Of a stretch of 64,000 nucleotides of DNA, positions 9,610 through 17,321 are shown one piece after another. A program made the position numbers and the translations under genes. The number at the start of each line of letters is the position of its first letter. Positions within the stretch are counted from its first letter, which is position 1. The notes beneath the pieces are model-generated. The model was not told where the DNA came from and did not search any database. It was given only the letters and a program-made list of their open reading frames with translations. The stretch is from Lachnospira sp900551945 (GTDB lineage Bacteria > Bacillota > Clostridia > Lachnospirales > Lachnospiraceae). The stretch lies in the NCBI GenBank assembly GCA_048380335.1, contig DBFCCI010000001.1, positions 1 to 64,000 on the forward strand. The letters run 5' to 3'.

Positions 9610-10752
9610 TTACTTATCGTAAGTGTCTAAAAAATGGTGCTTAACACCATCTTTTTTATATGCAATTACTGTACTTAAATTAACATTTTCAACGCTCTTA
9701 AAAATATTACTTTCAATAAATGGATTAATCTTCTTTAACTCTGCAATAATATTTTTAGTTTCCATTCTCTTTGACTGACTACTTCCATCTCTATTACAAG
9801 TTGTGCAAGTATCTGTAAAACGACAAGCACATTGAATAAAATGAAGCTTGTTATAATCTCTCCAATGCTTGATATCATCCTCACGAATAAGATACAACGG
9901 TCTTATAAGCTCCATTCCTTCAAAGTTAGTACTGTGAAGCTTTGGCATCATTGTCTGTATCTGAGAGCCATACATCATTCCCATAAAAATTGTTTCTATA
10001 ACATCATCGTAGTGATGACCTAATGCAATCTTATTACATCCAAGCTCTTTTGCCTTACTATAAAGATAACCTCGTCTCATTCTGGCACAAATATAACAAG
10101 GTGATTTTTCTATATCATAAACAGCTTCAAATATATTAGTTTCAAAGACTGTTATAGGAATATTCATAAGCTTTGCATTATTTTCGATTACTTTTCTGTT
10201 AGTTTCATTGTATCCTGGGTCCATTACAAGAAATACAAGTTCAAAGTTAAACTTACGGTGTCTTTGAAGCTCTTGAAAAAGCTTTGCCATAAGCATAGAG
10301 TCTTTACCACCTGAAATACAAACGGCAACCTTATCTCCCTCTTGAAGCAATTGATAATCGTTAATAGCTTTTGTAAATTTACTAAATATTTGTTTGTGAA
10401 ATTTTTTACGAAGACTTAACTCTATAGCCTTACAATCTGGTTTATCTTCTTCCTGCATAGTTTCTATAAGCCACTGTCCATATCCTCCCACAAGGTTATA
10501 TGCTTCAAAACCTTGCTCACAAAGATAATTTGCTGCGTCTACACTTATCTCGCCTTTCATGCAATACACAACAATTTTTTTAGCTGAATTAAGCTCTGAT
10601 ACTCTGTCTACAAGTTCTTCTGATGGTATGTTAATAGCTTCTGGCAAATGACCATATCCATACGATGAATTATCTCTTATATCAACAATCATATAGGAAG
10701 CATTATCCCATGTTTTTATCTCTTTTGTAGTTACATTACCTGCTATACTCAT
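9610..10752 (-). CDS. Rhodanese-TtcA fusion, predicted tRNA thiolation enzyme
   Basis: Residues 1-100 are a rhodanese domain with the persulfide cysteine Cys64 (VVYCMKGEIS). Residues about 120-340 are a PP-loop ATPase of the TtcA/TtuA class with the nucleotide motif SGGKDS (147-152), the pair C219xxC222 and further cysteines 308, 310, 316 and 319. TtcA makes 2-thiocytidine-32 in tRNA using an Fe-S cluster. The fused rhodanese would supply sulfur directly. Which base is thiolated cannot be told from the sequence. It ends 21 bases before the Big_2 gene, probably only by position. Confidence 0.85.
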   Translation of the reverse strand: MSIAGNVTTKEIKTWDNASYMIVDIRDNSSYGYGHLPEAINIPSEELVDRVSELNSAKKIVVYCMKGEISVDAANYLCEQGFEAYNLVGGYGQWLIETMQEEDKPDCKAIELSLRKKFHKQIFSKFTKAINDYQLLQEGDKVAVCISGGKDSMLMAKLFQELQRHRKFNFELVFLVMDPGYNETNRKVIENNAKLMNIPITVFETNIFEAVYDIEKSPCYICARMRRGYLYSKAKELGCNKIALGHHYDDVIETIFMGMMYGSQIQTMMPKLHSTNFEGMELIRPLYLIREDDIKHWRDYNKLHFIQCACRFTDTCTTCNRDGSSQSKRMETKNIIAELKKINPFIESNIFKSVENVNLSTVIAYKKDGVKHHFLDTYDK

Positions 10753-10830
10753 TTTTTCCTCATTTCTATAACTAAAAAAATTTCTAATTTACTCTATTTT
10801 TCTATAATAACACTACTATGGCATTTTAGC

Positions 10831-10869
10831 AAAATAAGTTGCTCCACGCAATAGTCGTAGAGCAACTTA
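10831..10869 (-). terminator. Intrinsic terminator after the acetyltransferase gene
   Basis: TAAGTTGCTC (10835-10844) pairs exactly with GAGCAACTTA (10860-10869). On the minus strand the stem is followed by TTTTGC, about 40 bases past the stop at 10910. Confidence 0.8.
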
Positions 10870-10909
10870 CTTATATAACATCAAACATTTTATATATATT
10901 TAAAATTTT

Positions 10910-11395
10910 TTATCTAACAAAATCAAATGCTATTCTTTCACTACCATTTGCTACATGTATTATTCCACATCTAATAAAACCATTTTTTTGTATTACTGCC
11001 TGCATAGTCTTATTGTCATTATGCGTATCTATTCTTAAATAATCTACTTGTGACTTTGCATAATCAAAACAAGCCTTTGCAACTCCACGAGCCTTGCCAT
11101 TAGAAGCCACTCTGTGAATGACTCCATAAGGCTTGTCACTGTGCCACTCTCCATCTTCTATTACACTATAAGTAGGGTCATTTCCTATAAAAAATACAAA
11201 TACACCAACCACTTCGTCATTTTCAACACATACATGAAGATGACCCTTTTGTATATCTTCCTTAATTATAGCTTCTTCTGGATATGTAGCTGACCACTGT
11301 GTAGGATTTCCATTCTCTATCATATAATGTCTAGCACAAGCATATATTTTTAAAATGTTTTCGATATCTGAATTATTAGCCTTTCTTATATTCAT
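10910..11395 (-). CDS. GNAT-family N-acetyltransferase
   Basis: Predicted cytoplasmic acetyl-CoA-dependent transferase of about 161 residues. It has the GNAT fold order: N-terminal IRKANNSDIENILKIY, then VVGVFVFFIG, then the acetyl-CoA loop in VASNGKARGVAKACFDYAK, and a C-terminal 'QKNGFIRCGIIHV' strand typical of the family. The substrate is unknown. A longer frame begins at 11455, but I place the start at 11395 because GAAAGGAAAATTAAG immediately precedes that ATG and family homology begins there. Confidence 0.85.
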   Translation of the reverse strand: MNIRKANNSDIENILKIYACARHYMIENGNPTQWSATYPEEAIIKEDIQKGHLHVCVENDEVVGVFVFFIGNDPTYSVIEDGEWHSDKPYGVIHRVASNGKARGVAKACFDYAKSQVDYLRIDTHNDNKTMQAVIQKNGFIRCGIIHVANGSERIAFDFVR

Positions 11396-11487
11396 CTTAA
11401 TTTTCCTTTCATAATGTGAATTTATTTTATTATAGACAAATTTATTTATATACACAATAAATTCTTAAGATTTCATAATAGACTGAA

Positions 11488-11765
11488 GATGCTGGCTTTG
11501 CGCCGACCGAATTGGAACGTAGACCGAGAACCTTCGAGTCCTGACAGGACTCGAAAAAACAAAAAAAGAAGTATCCTATTGGATATATCCTTTTTGTTTT
11601 CTGAGAGCGCGAGACGGCGCACAGCATCCTGTGGATGCTGGCTTTGCGCCGACCGAATTGGAACGTAGACCGAGAACCTTCGAGTCCTGACAGGACTCGA
11701 AAAAACAAAAAAAGAAGATATCCTATTGGATATCTCCTTTTTTGTTTTCCGAGAGCGCGAGACGG
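11488..11765 (-). repeat. Tandem duplication of the tRNA-Gly 3' tail and its downstream hairpins
   Basis: A unit of about 130 bases occurs twice, at 11488-11617 and 11634-11765, offset by 146-148 bases. Each unit holds, in minus-strand order, the last ~14 bases of the tRNA gene, a GATATCC-type terminator hairpin, a CGAGTCCTG/CAGGACTCG palindrome and a GGCGC...CAGCATCC arm. Apparent reading frames across it are tRNA shadows, not proteins. Confidence 0.85.
11701..11740 (-). terminator. Terminator of tRNA-Gly
   Basis: GGATATC (11728-11734) pairs with GATATCC (11717-11723); on the minus strand the stem is followed by TCTTTTTTTG. It begins about 14 bases past the tRNA 3' end. A near-copy is in the other repeat unit. 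Confidence 0.7.
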
Positions 11766-11826
11766 GACTCGAACCCGCGACTTCCTCCTTGGCAAGGAGG
11801 AGCTCTACCAACTGAGCCACTCGCGC
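11754..11826 (-). tRNA. tRNA-Gly (GCC)
   Basis: The minus strand gives a complete 73-base cloverleaf. The acceptor GCGCGAG pairs with CTCGCGC (discriminator T), the D-arm carries GGCTCAGTTGGTAGAGC, the anticodon stem CTCCTCC pairs with GGAGGAA-side bases around loop CTTGCCAAG (anticodon GCC), and the T-arm is CGGGTTCGAGTCCCG. CCA is not encoded. Its 3' tail is duplicated downstream. Confidence 0.95.
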
Positions 11827-11839
11827 ATTTACAAAATAT

Positions 11840-12180
11840 ATCAAGTTGTTATGTACTAGAGCTTTTGTTTCGCTCTTGCTTAACACAAGAGATATAATAC
11901 ATGATACTTATAAATTTGTCAACACTTTTTTTAATTTTTTTTATTTTATCTAACCAAACCCTAAAATATCATACTCTACAAGTATTTTTTTACACAAACC
12001 CTACTTCTATTATCAAATACAATTGTAGTATATCAAAAAATTCAAGTTCCTTTGATACACCACAATTATTATAAATAATTAGCAACCTCTATAGCTTGCT
12101 GTGTGGCTGATAGCTACAAATAGCGCCCCAAAAACACAACTTGCTATAAAAAATAGTCAAAAATATCTATATAGCCTTAA
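11840..12180. other. Gene-free stretch
   Basis: AT-rich spacer between the tRNA and the phosphoesterase gene. It holds an imperfect inverted repeat (GTAGTATATCAAA near 12028, TTTGATACACCAC near 12051) that could be a terminator of the phosphoesterase transcript. I see no convincing coding region or known RNA. Confidence 0.4.
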
Positions 12181-13425
12181 TTACTCATACTGTAACTGTA
12201 CTATTGAATAGTTACTATCCTTTGTAATATTTATTAATGTCGCACCTCTTTGCTCTGTTTTATTTTCAATTCCGGTATAAGCTATATAATCTATCGACTT
12301 TCCATATACAAGCTCTACTCCATTATAATATGCGCCATAATCATTTAGATGGTCATGACCACAAAACATTGCTTTTGTATTTCCAAGCTCAACTACCTTA
12401 TCAAAAATACTGCTGTGATATGCTGAACAAAAAACATCTTCTCTTTTCGTACCAAATACTACTGTCCCACTATTCCAAGCATTAATATACTCTTGAACTG
12501 GAATATGAAAAAATAGCAACGACTTTGCGTTAGGATTTTTTGCATTAAGCCTATTTACTTGTTGCTCGTACCACTGTGTCTGGTCATCTCTTATATAGTC
12601 ATATCCATAAGTACCATCTATATTTTCTACCATATTACCTGTATCCATAAGAATAAGACTCATTATAAGTGAACCATTCTTATTGCACAACTCAAAAGTT
12701 CCATTTGTATACCCTGTTATTTCTTCATTATTATTATACATTCTAAGTGTTGTACTTTGAGCTAACATGGAAGCTATTATATCGTCAGAATACTGGTCAA
12801 AGAAACTATGGTCGTGATTTCCAAAACACCATGTCCACTGTATTCCTATGTTATCCATCATAGTACTTACAACATTTAACGCACGAATACCATCATTAGC
12901 ATCATACCCATCTGTGCCAAATATTACATCTCCCGTAAGTATTATAAAATCGGGCTTTGCTCTTTGTATCATTGTATACACAGCTTTAATGGCTTTCAAA
13001 TCACTGTCGTAACTACTTTCTGTCCCTGTGATATGAAGGTCTGTAAGTTGTAAAATACTATATTTATCTGCACTTGACATTCTATAATATCCATCTTTTT
13101 CAAGCACCATATCATAACCATTATTTGCAACCTGCTTAATACTATTAAGGTAATTATATACATTTGCATAATTACCTGTTGCATACCTTGAATTATCACG
13201 ACTAACACTTCCAACTCTTTTTAACTGAACAGTATCAGCCACACTATCACCTTTAGAATTTTCTTTGGAATTGATAGTAGAACTTAAACTTATTACATAC
13301 CAACATATTGTAAGTACAAGCATAAGGCAGGATATAAGCAAGAATAATTGTTGTCTTTTTTGTTTTTTTCTCTTTTTATTTATTTTAATATTTTTTAAAT
13401 CTTTATACTTTACCTTTTTTGCCAT
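12181..13425 (-). CDS. Membrane-anchored calcineurin-like metallophosphoesterase
   Basis: A Lys-rich N-terminus and one membrane helix (about 26-48) place the enzyme domain outside the cell. The domain has the standard metal-ligand set: DLH (129-131), GD (165-166), GNHDH (202-206), a FHIP histidine near 310, and GHDHLND near 355. These bind the two-metal centre of phosphodiesterases and phosphatases such as purple-acid-type and YkuE-like enzymes. The substrate is not predictable. Neighbours are accessory genes, with no evident operon. The start has a run of A/G only (a weak ribosome site), but Met-Ala-Lys-Lys fits the helix start. Confidence 0.85.
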   Translation of the reverse strand: MAKKVKYKDLKNIKINKKRKKQKRQQLFLLISCLMLVLTICWYVISLSSTINSKENSKGDSVADTVQLKRVGSVSRDNSRYATGNYANVYNYLNSIKQVANNGYDMVLEKDGYYRMSSADKYSILQLTDLHITGTESSYDSDLKAIKAVYTMIQRAKPDFIILTGDVIFGTDGYDANDGIRALNVVSTMMDNIGIQWTWCFGNHDHSFFDQYSDDIIASMLAQSTTLRMYNNNEEITGYTNGTFELCNKNGSLIMSLILMDTGNMVENIDGTYGYDYIRDDQTQWYEQQVNRLNAKNPNAKSLLFFHIPVQEYINAWNSGTVVFGTKREDVFCSAYHSSIFDKVVELGNTKAMFCGHDHLNDYGAYYNGVELVYGKSIDYIAYTGIENKTEQRGATLINITKDSNYSIVQLQYE

Positions 13426-13555
13426 ATAACCATAGCCCCTCTATCAAATAAATAAATTATTTTTATATAATACCACCAACAATAATATAATTTCCAATAT
13501 ATTTTTTAATATACAAATATCACATAACTATTTTACTTAAAAATTTATTATTAAA

Positions 13556-13587
13556 CATTAAAAATAGGCGCAAAAAAACATAGCACA
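13556..13587. repeat. Direct repeat, downstream side of the Rpn gene
   Basis: A 31-32-base word (CATTAAAAATAGGCGC, an A-run, CATAGCACA) that recurs at 14795-14825 with one A fewer. The two copies bracket the Rpn nuclease gene. Confidence 0.8.
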
Positions 13588-13655
13588 TCTTTGATTATCA
13601 AATGCTTTTTCTAATTCACAGAAAGCATTTCATTACAAAAATGTGCTATGTTTTT
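13572..13655 (-). terminator. Terminator of the Rpn nuclease gene
   Basis: AAACATAGCACAT and ATGTGCTATGTTT form an outer stem enclosing a second stem AAATGCTTT/AAAGCATTT. On the minus strand it ends in TTTTTTTG. It can also act on the plus strand. Confidence 0.8.
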
Positions 13656-13696
13656 TAATATCAATTACATAAAGACAAATTATTTTTTCTTTTCAA

Positions 13697-14686
13697 TTAT
13701 TCGACTTCAAGTATAGCATTTATATCATCAATACTTTTGCTCGTCATCTTTGATATCTGCTCTGGAGTCAAACCATTATTATACATAGTTCTTATTACGG
13801 AAGCTTCACCTATAGTTTTACCACGTTCTTCGCCTATGGCTATTCCACGTTTTTCACCTATGTTTTCACCTATAGCTATTCCCTTTTCTTTTACGCTCTG
13901 GCTTAAATTACACATAATATCCACTTCCTCTCTAAACTTTTCTTCTATAGGAATATCATATTCATTTCCTATTATATTTAACTTTTCTGTTGCTGTTAAT
14001 TCATTTGATAGTAATGTGCCTAATAAACGATGTAATTCATAATCCTTGTTATGTTCTGGTAATTCTTCTGATAATCCTATCATTACAATATTAAGAAGCC
14101 CTATATCACCTTTCCATTTATAAGAACCTAATATATTTTTATTTACTAAATGTATATGATTCATACAATTTTGTGATATGTTCATACATACCCATATAGA
14201 ATACACTTTTTTTATATTATTATAATCTGAATTTTTAAAATCTCTTTCTTTTTGGGATGATATAAGCCTACTTACATAAAATACTGCCCTATTTAATATA
14301 TCATACTTTGAGGGTTCATCCTTTTGTGCCTCTACATTAATTATGATTTGTGATAACCCATCTTTCATTCTTACATAAAATACTATATCAAACCATACAA
14401 GCCCTTCATTTAATTCCTTATCTTCTGAATTAAAACCTGTAATTCTTTGACCATCGTTTTCTACTTTTGCATTAGTTAGTCCCGGTTCTATAGGTACTGT
14501 ACTTATATAAGGTGTTCCTTCTATAAGTGGAACTACATCTTTATAATTCATTCCCTTAAATTCATCTACAGTATTTATAAGTATATGAGCTAGTATATTT
14601 TTTTGACTTAATAGCCTTTTTGCACTAGCATCATACTGTGCTTCTTCACTTGTAGCATTTATTGAATTAGTTAATTCGGTATTCAA
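13697..14686 (-). CDS. Rpn-family recombination-promoting nuclease (PD-(D/E)XK transposase-like)
   Basis: The family of E. coli RpnA-E, DNA endonucleases that promote RecA-independent recombination. Visible traits are the N-terminal 'SAKRLLSQKNILAHIL', the nuclease core with Asp in WFDIVFYVRM followed by INVEAQK (the D...ExQ catalytic pattern), and the 'RAVFYVSRLISSQ' helix. Residues about 268-305 are GIAIGE/GEERG repeats, common and variable in length in this family. 329 residues looks complete. TATACTCC/AGGAG upstream supports the start. It is flanked by direct repeats and has a terminator-like leader hairpin (14811-14862), so it may be a recently moved unit. Confidence 0.85.
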   Translation of the reverse strand: MNTELTNSINATSEEAQYDASAKRLLSQKNILAHILINTVDEFKGMNYKDVVPLIEGTPYISTVPIEPGLTNAKVENDGQRITGFNSEDKELNEGLVWFDIVFYVRMKDGLSQIIINVEAQKDEPSKYDILNRAVFYVSRLISSQKERDFKNSDYNNIKKVYSIWVCMNISQNCMNHIHLVNKNILGSYKWKGDIGLLNIVMIGLSEELPEHNKDYELHRLLGTLLSNELTATEKLNIIGNEYDIPIEEKFREEVDIMCNLSQSVKEKGIAIGENIGEKRGIAIGEERGKTIGEASVIRTMYNNGLTPEQISKMTSKSIDDINAILEVE

Positions 14687-14794
14687 ATACTATACTCCTT
14701 TGTATATTTATAATCACTTTTTATTTATTATATCACAAAATCTTAGTGTTGTAAACATTAAATATACATTCTATATAATTAATAAATTAATCAG

Positions 14795-14825
14795 CATTAA
14801 AAATAGGCGCAAAAAACATAGCACA
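14795..14825. repeat. Direct repeat, upstream side of the Rpn gene
   Basis: Copy of the word at 13556-13587. Here it supplies the falling arm and T-run of the leader hairpin at 14811-14862. Confidence 0.8.
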
Positions 14826-14862
14826 CTTTGGATTTACGCAAAACAGTCATCAAAGTATTATG
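14811..14862 (-). promoter_or_regulatory. Terminator-like leader hairpin ahead of the Rpn gene (GCGTAAATCCA loop)
   Basis: On the minus strand CATAATACTTTG (14862-14851) pairs with CAAAGTGTGCTATG (14830-14817) across a small internal loop, followed by TTTTTT. The loop includes GCGTAAATC. The same 11-base word is in the two leader hairpins of the MATE gene at 51.3-51.4 kb. It lies about 125 bases upstream of the Rpn start, where it could attenuate transcription. Confidence 0.5.
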
Positions 14863-14903
14863 CAAATATAAGCTTTGCTTTGGCTAGTCATTAGCCTAAA
14901 TTG

Positions 14904-14948
14904 AAAAAATGGGACATAACACTGTTTTTAGTGCTATATCCCATTTTT
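14904..14948 (-). terminator. Terminator of the small surface-domain gene
   Basis: AAAAATGGGACATA and TATCCCATTTTT-type arms form a long stem ending in a T-run on both strands, 30 bases past the stop at 14978. Confidence 0.8.
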
Positions 14949-14977
14949 ATTAATTTTTAGATAATATTGTAAAAATA

Positions 14978-15229
14978 TTACTTAGTTGTATTTACGTTCA
15001 TAACTGAACTTCTTACTGTATTACCATTCTTATCTTTTACATCTACATAGAACTGTCGTTCTCCAGCACTTCCTGCTTTCCATGTAAGCTTGCTTGTAGC
15101 ACTAAAGTCTTGTATCTTTGCCCATTGTTTTGTTGTCTTATTGTATACAAGGAACTTATATGTATATTCACCAGCACCACCATTAGCTGTTGCTGTAAAT
15201 GTTATGGCTTTTGTTATTGTTTTTTTCAT
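14978..15229 (-). CDS. Orphan triple-tyrosine-type surface domain (83 aa)
   Basis: A single beta-sandwich-like unit (FTATANGGAGEYTYKFLVYN, then WKAGSAGERQFYVDVKDKNG) as found repeated in large secreted hydrolases and adhesins of Lachnospiraceae. Here it stands alone with no signal peptide, so it is probably a leftover of a larger surface protein or a small intracellular domain. I place the start at 15229 (MKKTITKAIT) because GGGAGAAG lies just upstream; an earlier ATG at 15244 overlaps that site. A good terminator follows, so it is likely transcribed. Function unknown. Confidence 0.6.
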   Translation of the reverse strand: MKKTITKAITFTATANGGAGEYTYKFLVYNKTTKQWAKIQDFSATSKLTWKAGSAGERQFYVDVKDKNGNTVRSSVMNVNTTK

Positions 15230-15244
15230 ATGTTCTTCTCCCAT

Positions 15245-15530
15245 CTTAAATTATTATTTTTAGAAATTTTATCTATCCACTTATAATAAAATCTCTATGA
15301 AAATTAAATTTTATTTAATCTACATCGCATAACATAAGCATATACATAACCATGTTATTTATAATATATATTAATACACCATATTAAAGTCACCTTATCA
15401 ATTGTAATCTTTAATCAATATAATATTTGAATAACTTAAATACACCTAATACAAGCTCTAAAATTATGCGATTTATTCTTGATTTTATGATAACATAATG
15501 TATGGACAGCTATATGTCCGTATAAAAAAA
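15245..15530. other. Gene-free AT-rich stretch
   Basis: Nothing coding is convincing here. It is very AT-rich and lies between the orphan domain gene and a palindromic repeat. Confidence 0.5.
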
Positions 15531-15626
15531 TAGAACTGTCACAATAAGAAAATTTATGCAGGATATAGAATATTTACTATATAAATTCTATATTTTGTTA
15601 AAACTTTCTTATTGCAACAGCTCTAT
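15531..15626. repeat. Palindromic repeat, CTGTYGCAATAAGAAA family (copy 1)
   Basis: Ends TAGAACTGTCACAATAAGAAA and its near-complement TTTCTTATTGCAACAGCTCTA enclose an inner palindrome (TATAGAATATTT...AAATTCTATA). It belongs to the same family as 17184-17277, 18609-18652, 48345-48395, 52361-52450 and 56619-56660. Confidence 0.8.
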
Positions 15627-15756
15627 TATAGCTATTACTAAATCTTATACTATTTTATATTTCTAAAAAACCTGAAATAATCTAAAATTATCGCAACCCA
15701 CATAGTAGGTTTTTTATTATTTTTTGCATTTCTCATTGCTCGCATAAATTAAATAA

Positions 15757-16923
15757 TTACTTGTCTTCATCATCAGAAGCTACATAATCAAAATCTATAA
15801 TGCCATCTTTAAAGTACCAGCTTCCATATTCATTTTCAGCTTCGCCTGTATAATCCCAATCTATATTACCATCTTTAAAATACCACCAGCCATACTTATT
15901 TTCTGCCATGCCTGTATAATTAAAGTCTATAACACCGTCTTTAAAATACCACCAGCCATACTCATTTTCTGCCATGCCTGTATATTCCCAGTCTATATTG
16001 CCATCTGTATAATACCACCAGCCATGCTCATTGAGTGCCATTCCTGTATATTCAGTGTCAACTAAACCATTATTGCAATACCACCAGTCATCATCGGCAA
16101 AAAACATTCCAGTATAATCCCAAGCTATAACACCATCTTCAAAATACCATGTGCCATAGTCATTTTCACCAATACCTGTATAGTTTAAATCTATATTACC
16201 ATCGACTACATACCACCAGCCATATTGATTTCTTGCCATACCTGTATATTCTGTATTAATAACACCATCTTTGTAAACGTGCCACTGGTCGTCATTACCT
16301 AATAAAAGCTCACCATCTATAATTCCGTCAAGATATATGTAACCTTGAAAATTAGCTGGTGCTTCAAGTTTTTCTATAGTAGACTTCTTTAACACCCCAT
16401 CACTAGGAGAACGTAATTGGTCAGATTTACCCCCATCTACATTAGCCTCTGTATAATACACAGTATCACCTTGAACACACTCTATATATACAACATGACC
16501 ATACTGATTAGTTGCAGTACTTCCATAACAAAGGATAGAATTGCTTCTTATTTCGCTGCCTGTTTCAAGTGTTGTTCTATTATACCAAAGGTTAGCATTT
16601 CCTAACCCTCTTATTTGTGATATCTTATGTCCTGCTTTTTCTTCTGCTCTACCACTTGCATACCACACACATTCCCATGGATAATATGTATTATAAGATG
16701 GTGGTGTAAGATTGTAATATTCTGATAAATCAAAATCAGCAATACACTGTCCTACCATTAAACTGTATTCTGAATTGTATTCTGCTGCTTGTACCACTAC
16801 TGTTCCTGTGTAACTGCTACCACTACCTGACATTAGTAAAGACATATTCATACCAATAGCCAAAGCTACCGTACCCGCTTTGGCTATTGTCTTTTTGATA
16901 TTTTTTTTCATATTTCTTCTCAT
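15757..16923 (-). CDS. Secreted CHAP-domain hydrolase with aromatic wall-binding repeats
   Basis: Signal peptide (about 1-47, cleavage near VQA-AEYN), then a CHAP amidase/peptidase domain (about 55-190) with catalytic Cys85 (PWECVWYA), His143 (YGHVVYIE) and Glu159 (TEAN). From 205 to 380 there are seven or eight repeats of 22-23 residues with the pattern TGMA-x-N-x-YGWWYxxDGxIDxxY, resembling choline/glucan-binding repeats. Together they suggest an extracellular peptidoglycan hydrolase held to the wall by its tail. AAGGAAG precedes the start; a second Met at residue 5 is possible. No operon partners. Confidence 0.87.
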   Translation of the reverse strand: MRRNMKKNIKKTIAKAGTVALAIGMNMSLLMSGSGSSYTGTVVVQAAEYNSEYSLMVGQCIADFDLSEYYNLTPPSYNTYYPWECVWYASGRAEEKAGHKISQIRGLGNANLWYNRTTLETGSEIRSNSILCYGSTATNQYGHVVYIECVQGDTVYYTEANVDGGKSDQLRSPSDGVLKKSTIEKLEAPANFQGYIYLDGIIDGELLLGNDDQWHVYKDGVINTEYTGMARNQYGWWYVVDGNIDLNYTGIGENDYGTWYFEDGVIAWDYTGMFFADDDWWYCNNGLVDTEYTGMALNEHGWWYYTDGNIDWEYTGMAENEYGWWYFKDGVIDFNYTGMAENKYGWWYFKDGNIDWDYTGEAENEYGSWYFKDGIIDFDYVASDDEDK

Positions 16924-17062
16924 TTATTTACTTCCTTTTATTATTTACAGCAATTTGTTACTTATAATAATATTACTGCTCTTGCATTTTAGCAGAAAAA
17001 TTTATATTGTGCAAGTAAAGTACAACAACTAATCGGCTTTTACTCATTATCTGCATAAAATA

Positions 17063-17152
17063 TAAATAACACACATTACAAGTTTCTCCTATTTTACGCA
17101 ATAGGCGTTACGTTATCGTGCAAACATGGACTTTGTATCGTTGTTCACACAA
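17063..17152. repeat. Degenerate repeat (CTATGAGAAA...GTGTGTT / GCAARCATGGACTTTS)
   Basis: The stretch ACACACATTACAAGTTTCTCCTATTTTACGC (given in two parts: ACACACATTACAAGTTTC, then TCCTATTTTACGC) and the following GTGCAAACATGGACTTTG match segments at 29156-29188 and 48283-48345. It includes a small hairpin CCTATT-TTACGC-AATAGG. Confidence 0.5.
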
Positions 17153-17155
17153 ATA

Positions 17156-17306
17156 AAACTAGTACCAAATTTTATAGTATATGTAGCTGTTGCAATAAGA
17201 AAATTCTATAAAAACATAGCTATTTAATTAGCAAATAATTCTATATCTTATATAAATTTTCGTTAATGCTACAGCTAGAATTAACTATAAAACTTGATAC
17301 TAGTTT
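17156..17306 (-). repeat. Long inverted repeat containing CTGTYGCAATAAGAAA copy 2; possible purD terminator
   Basis: The core 17184-17277 is about 90 bases and matches 52361-52450 along its whole length. Here the pairing extends outward to AAACTAGTA (17156) and TACTAGTTT (17298-17306), making arms of more than 60 bases. On the minus strand it starts 15 bases past the purD stop and ends in a T-rich run, so it probably terminates the purine transcript. Confidence 0.75.
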
Positions 17307-17321
17307 AAAAATTAACAATAA

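Noticed and set aside
11442..11886. Several open frames over the tRNA-Gly region that look like 80-137-residue proteins
   Set aside because: They translate the tRNA gene and its tandem duplicated tail (the familiar RVAQLVE/AGSSPVSR shadow of tRNAs) and have no ribosome sites.
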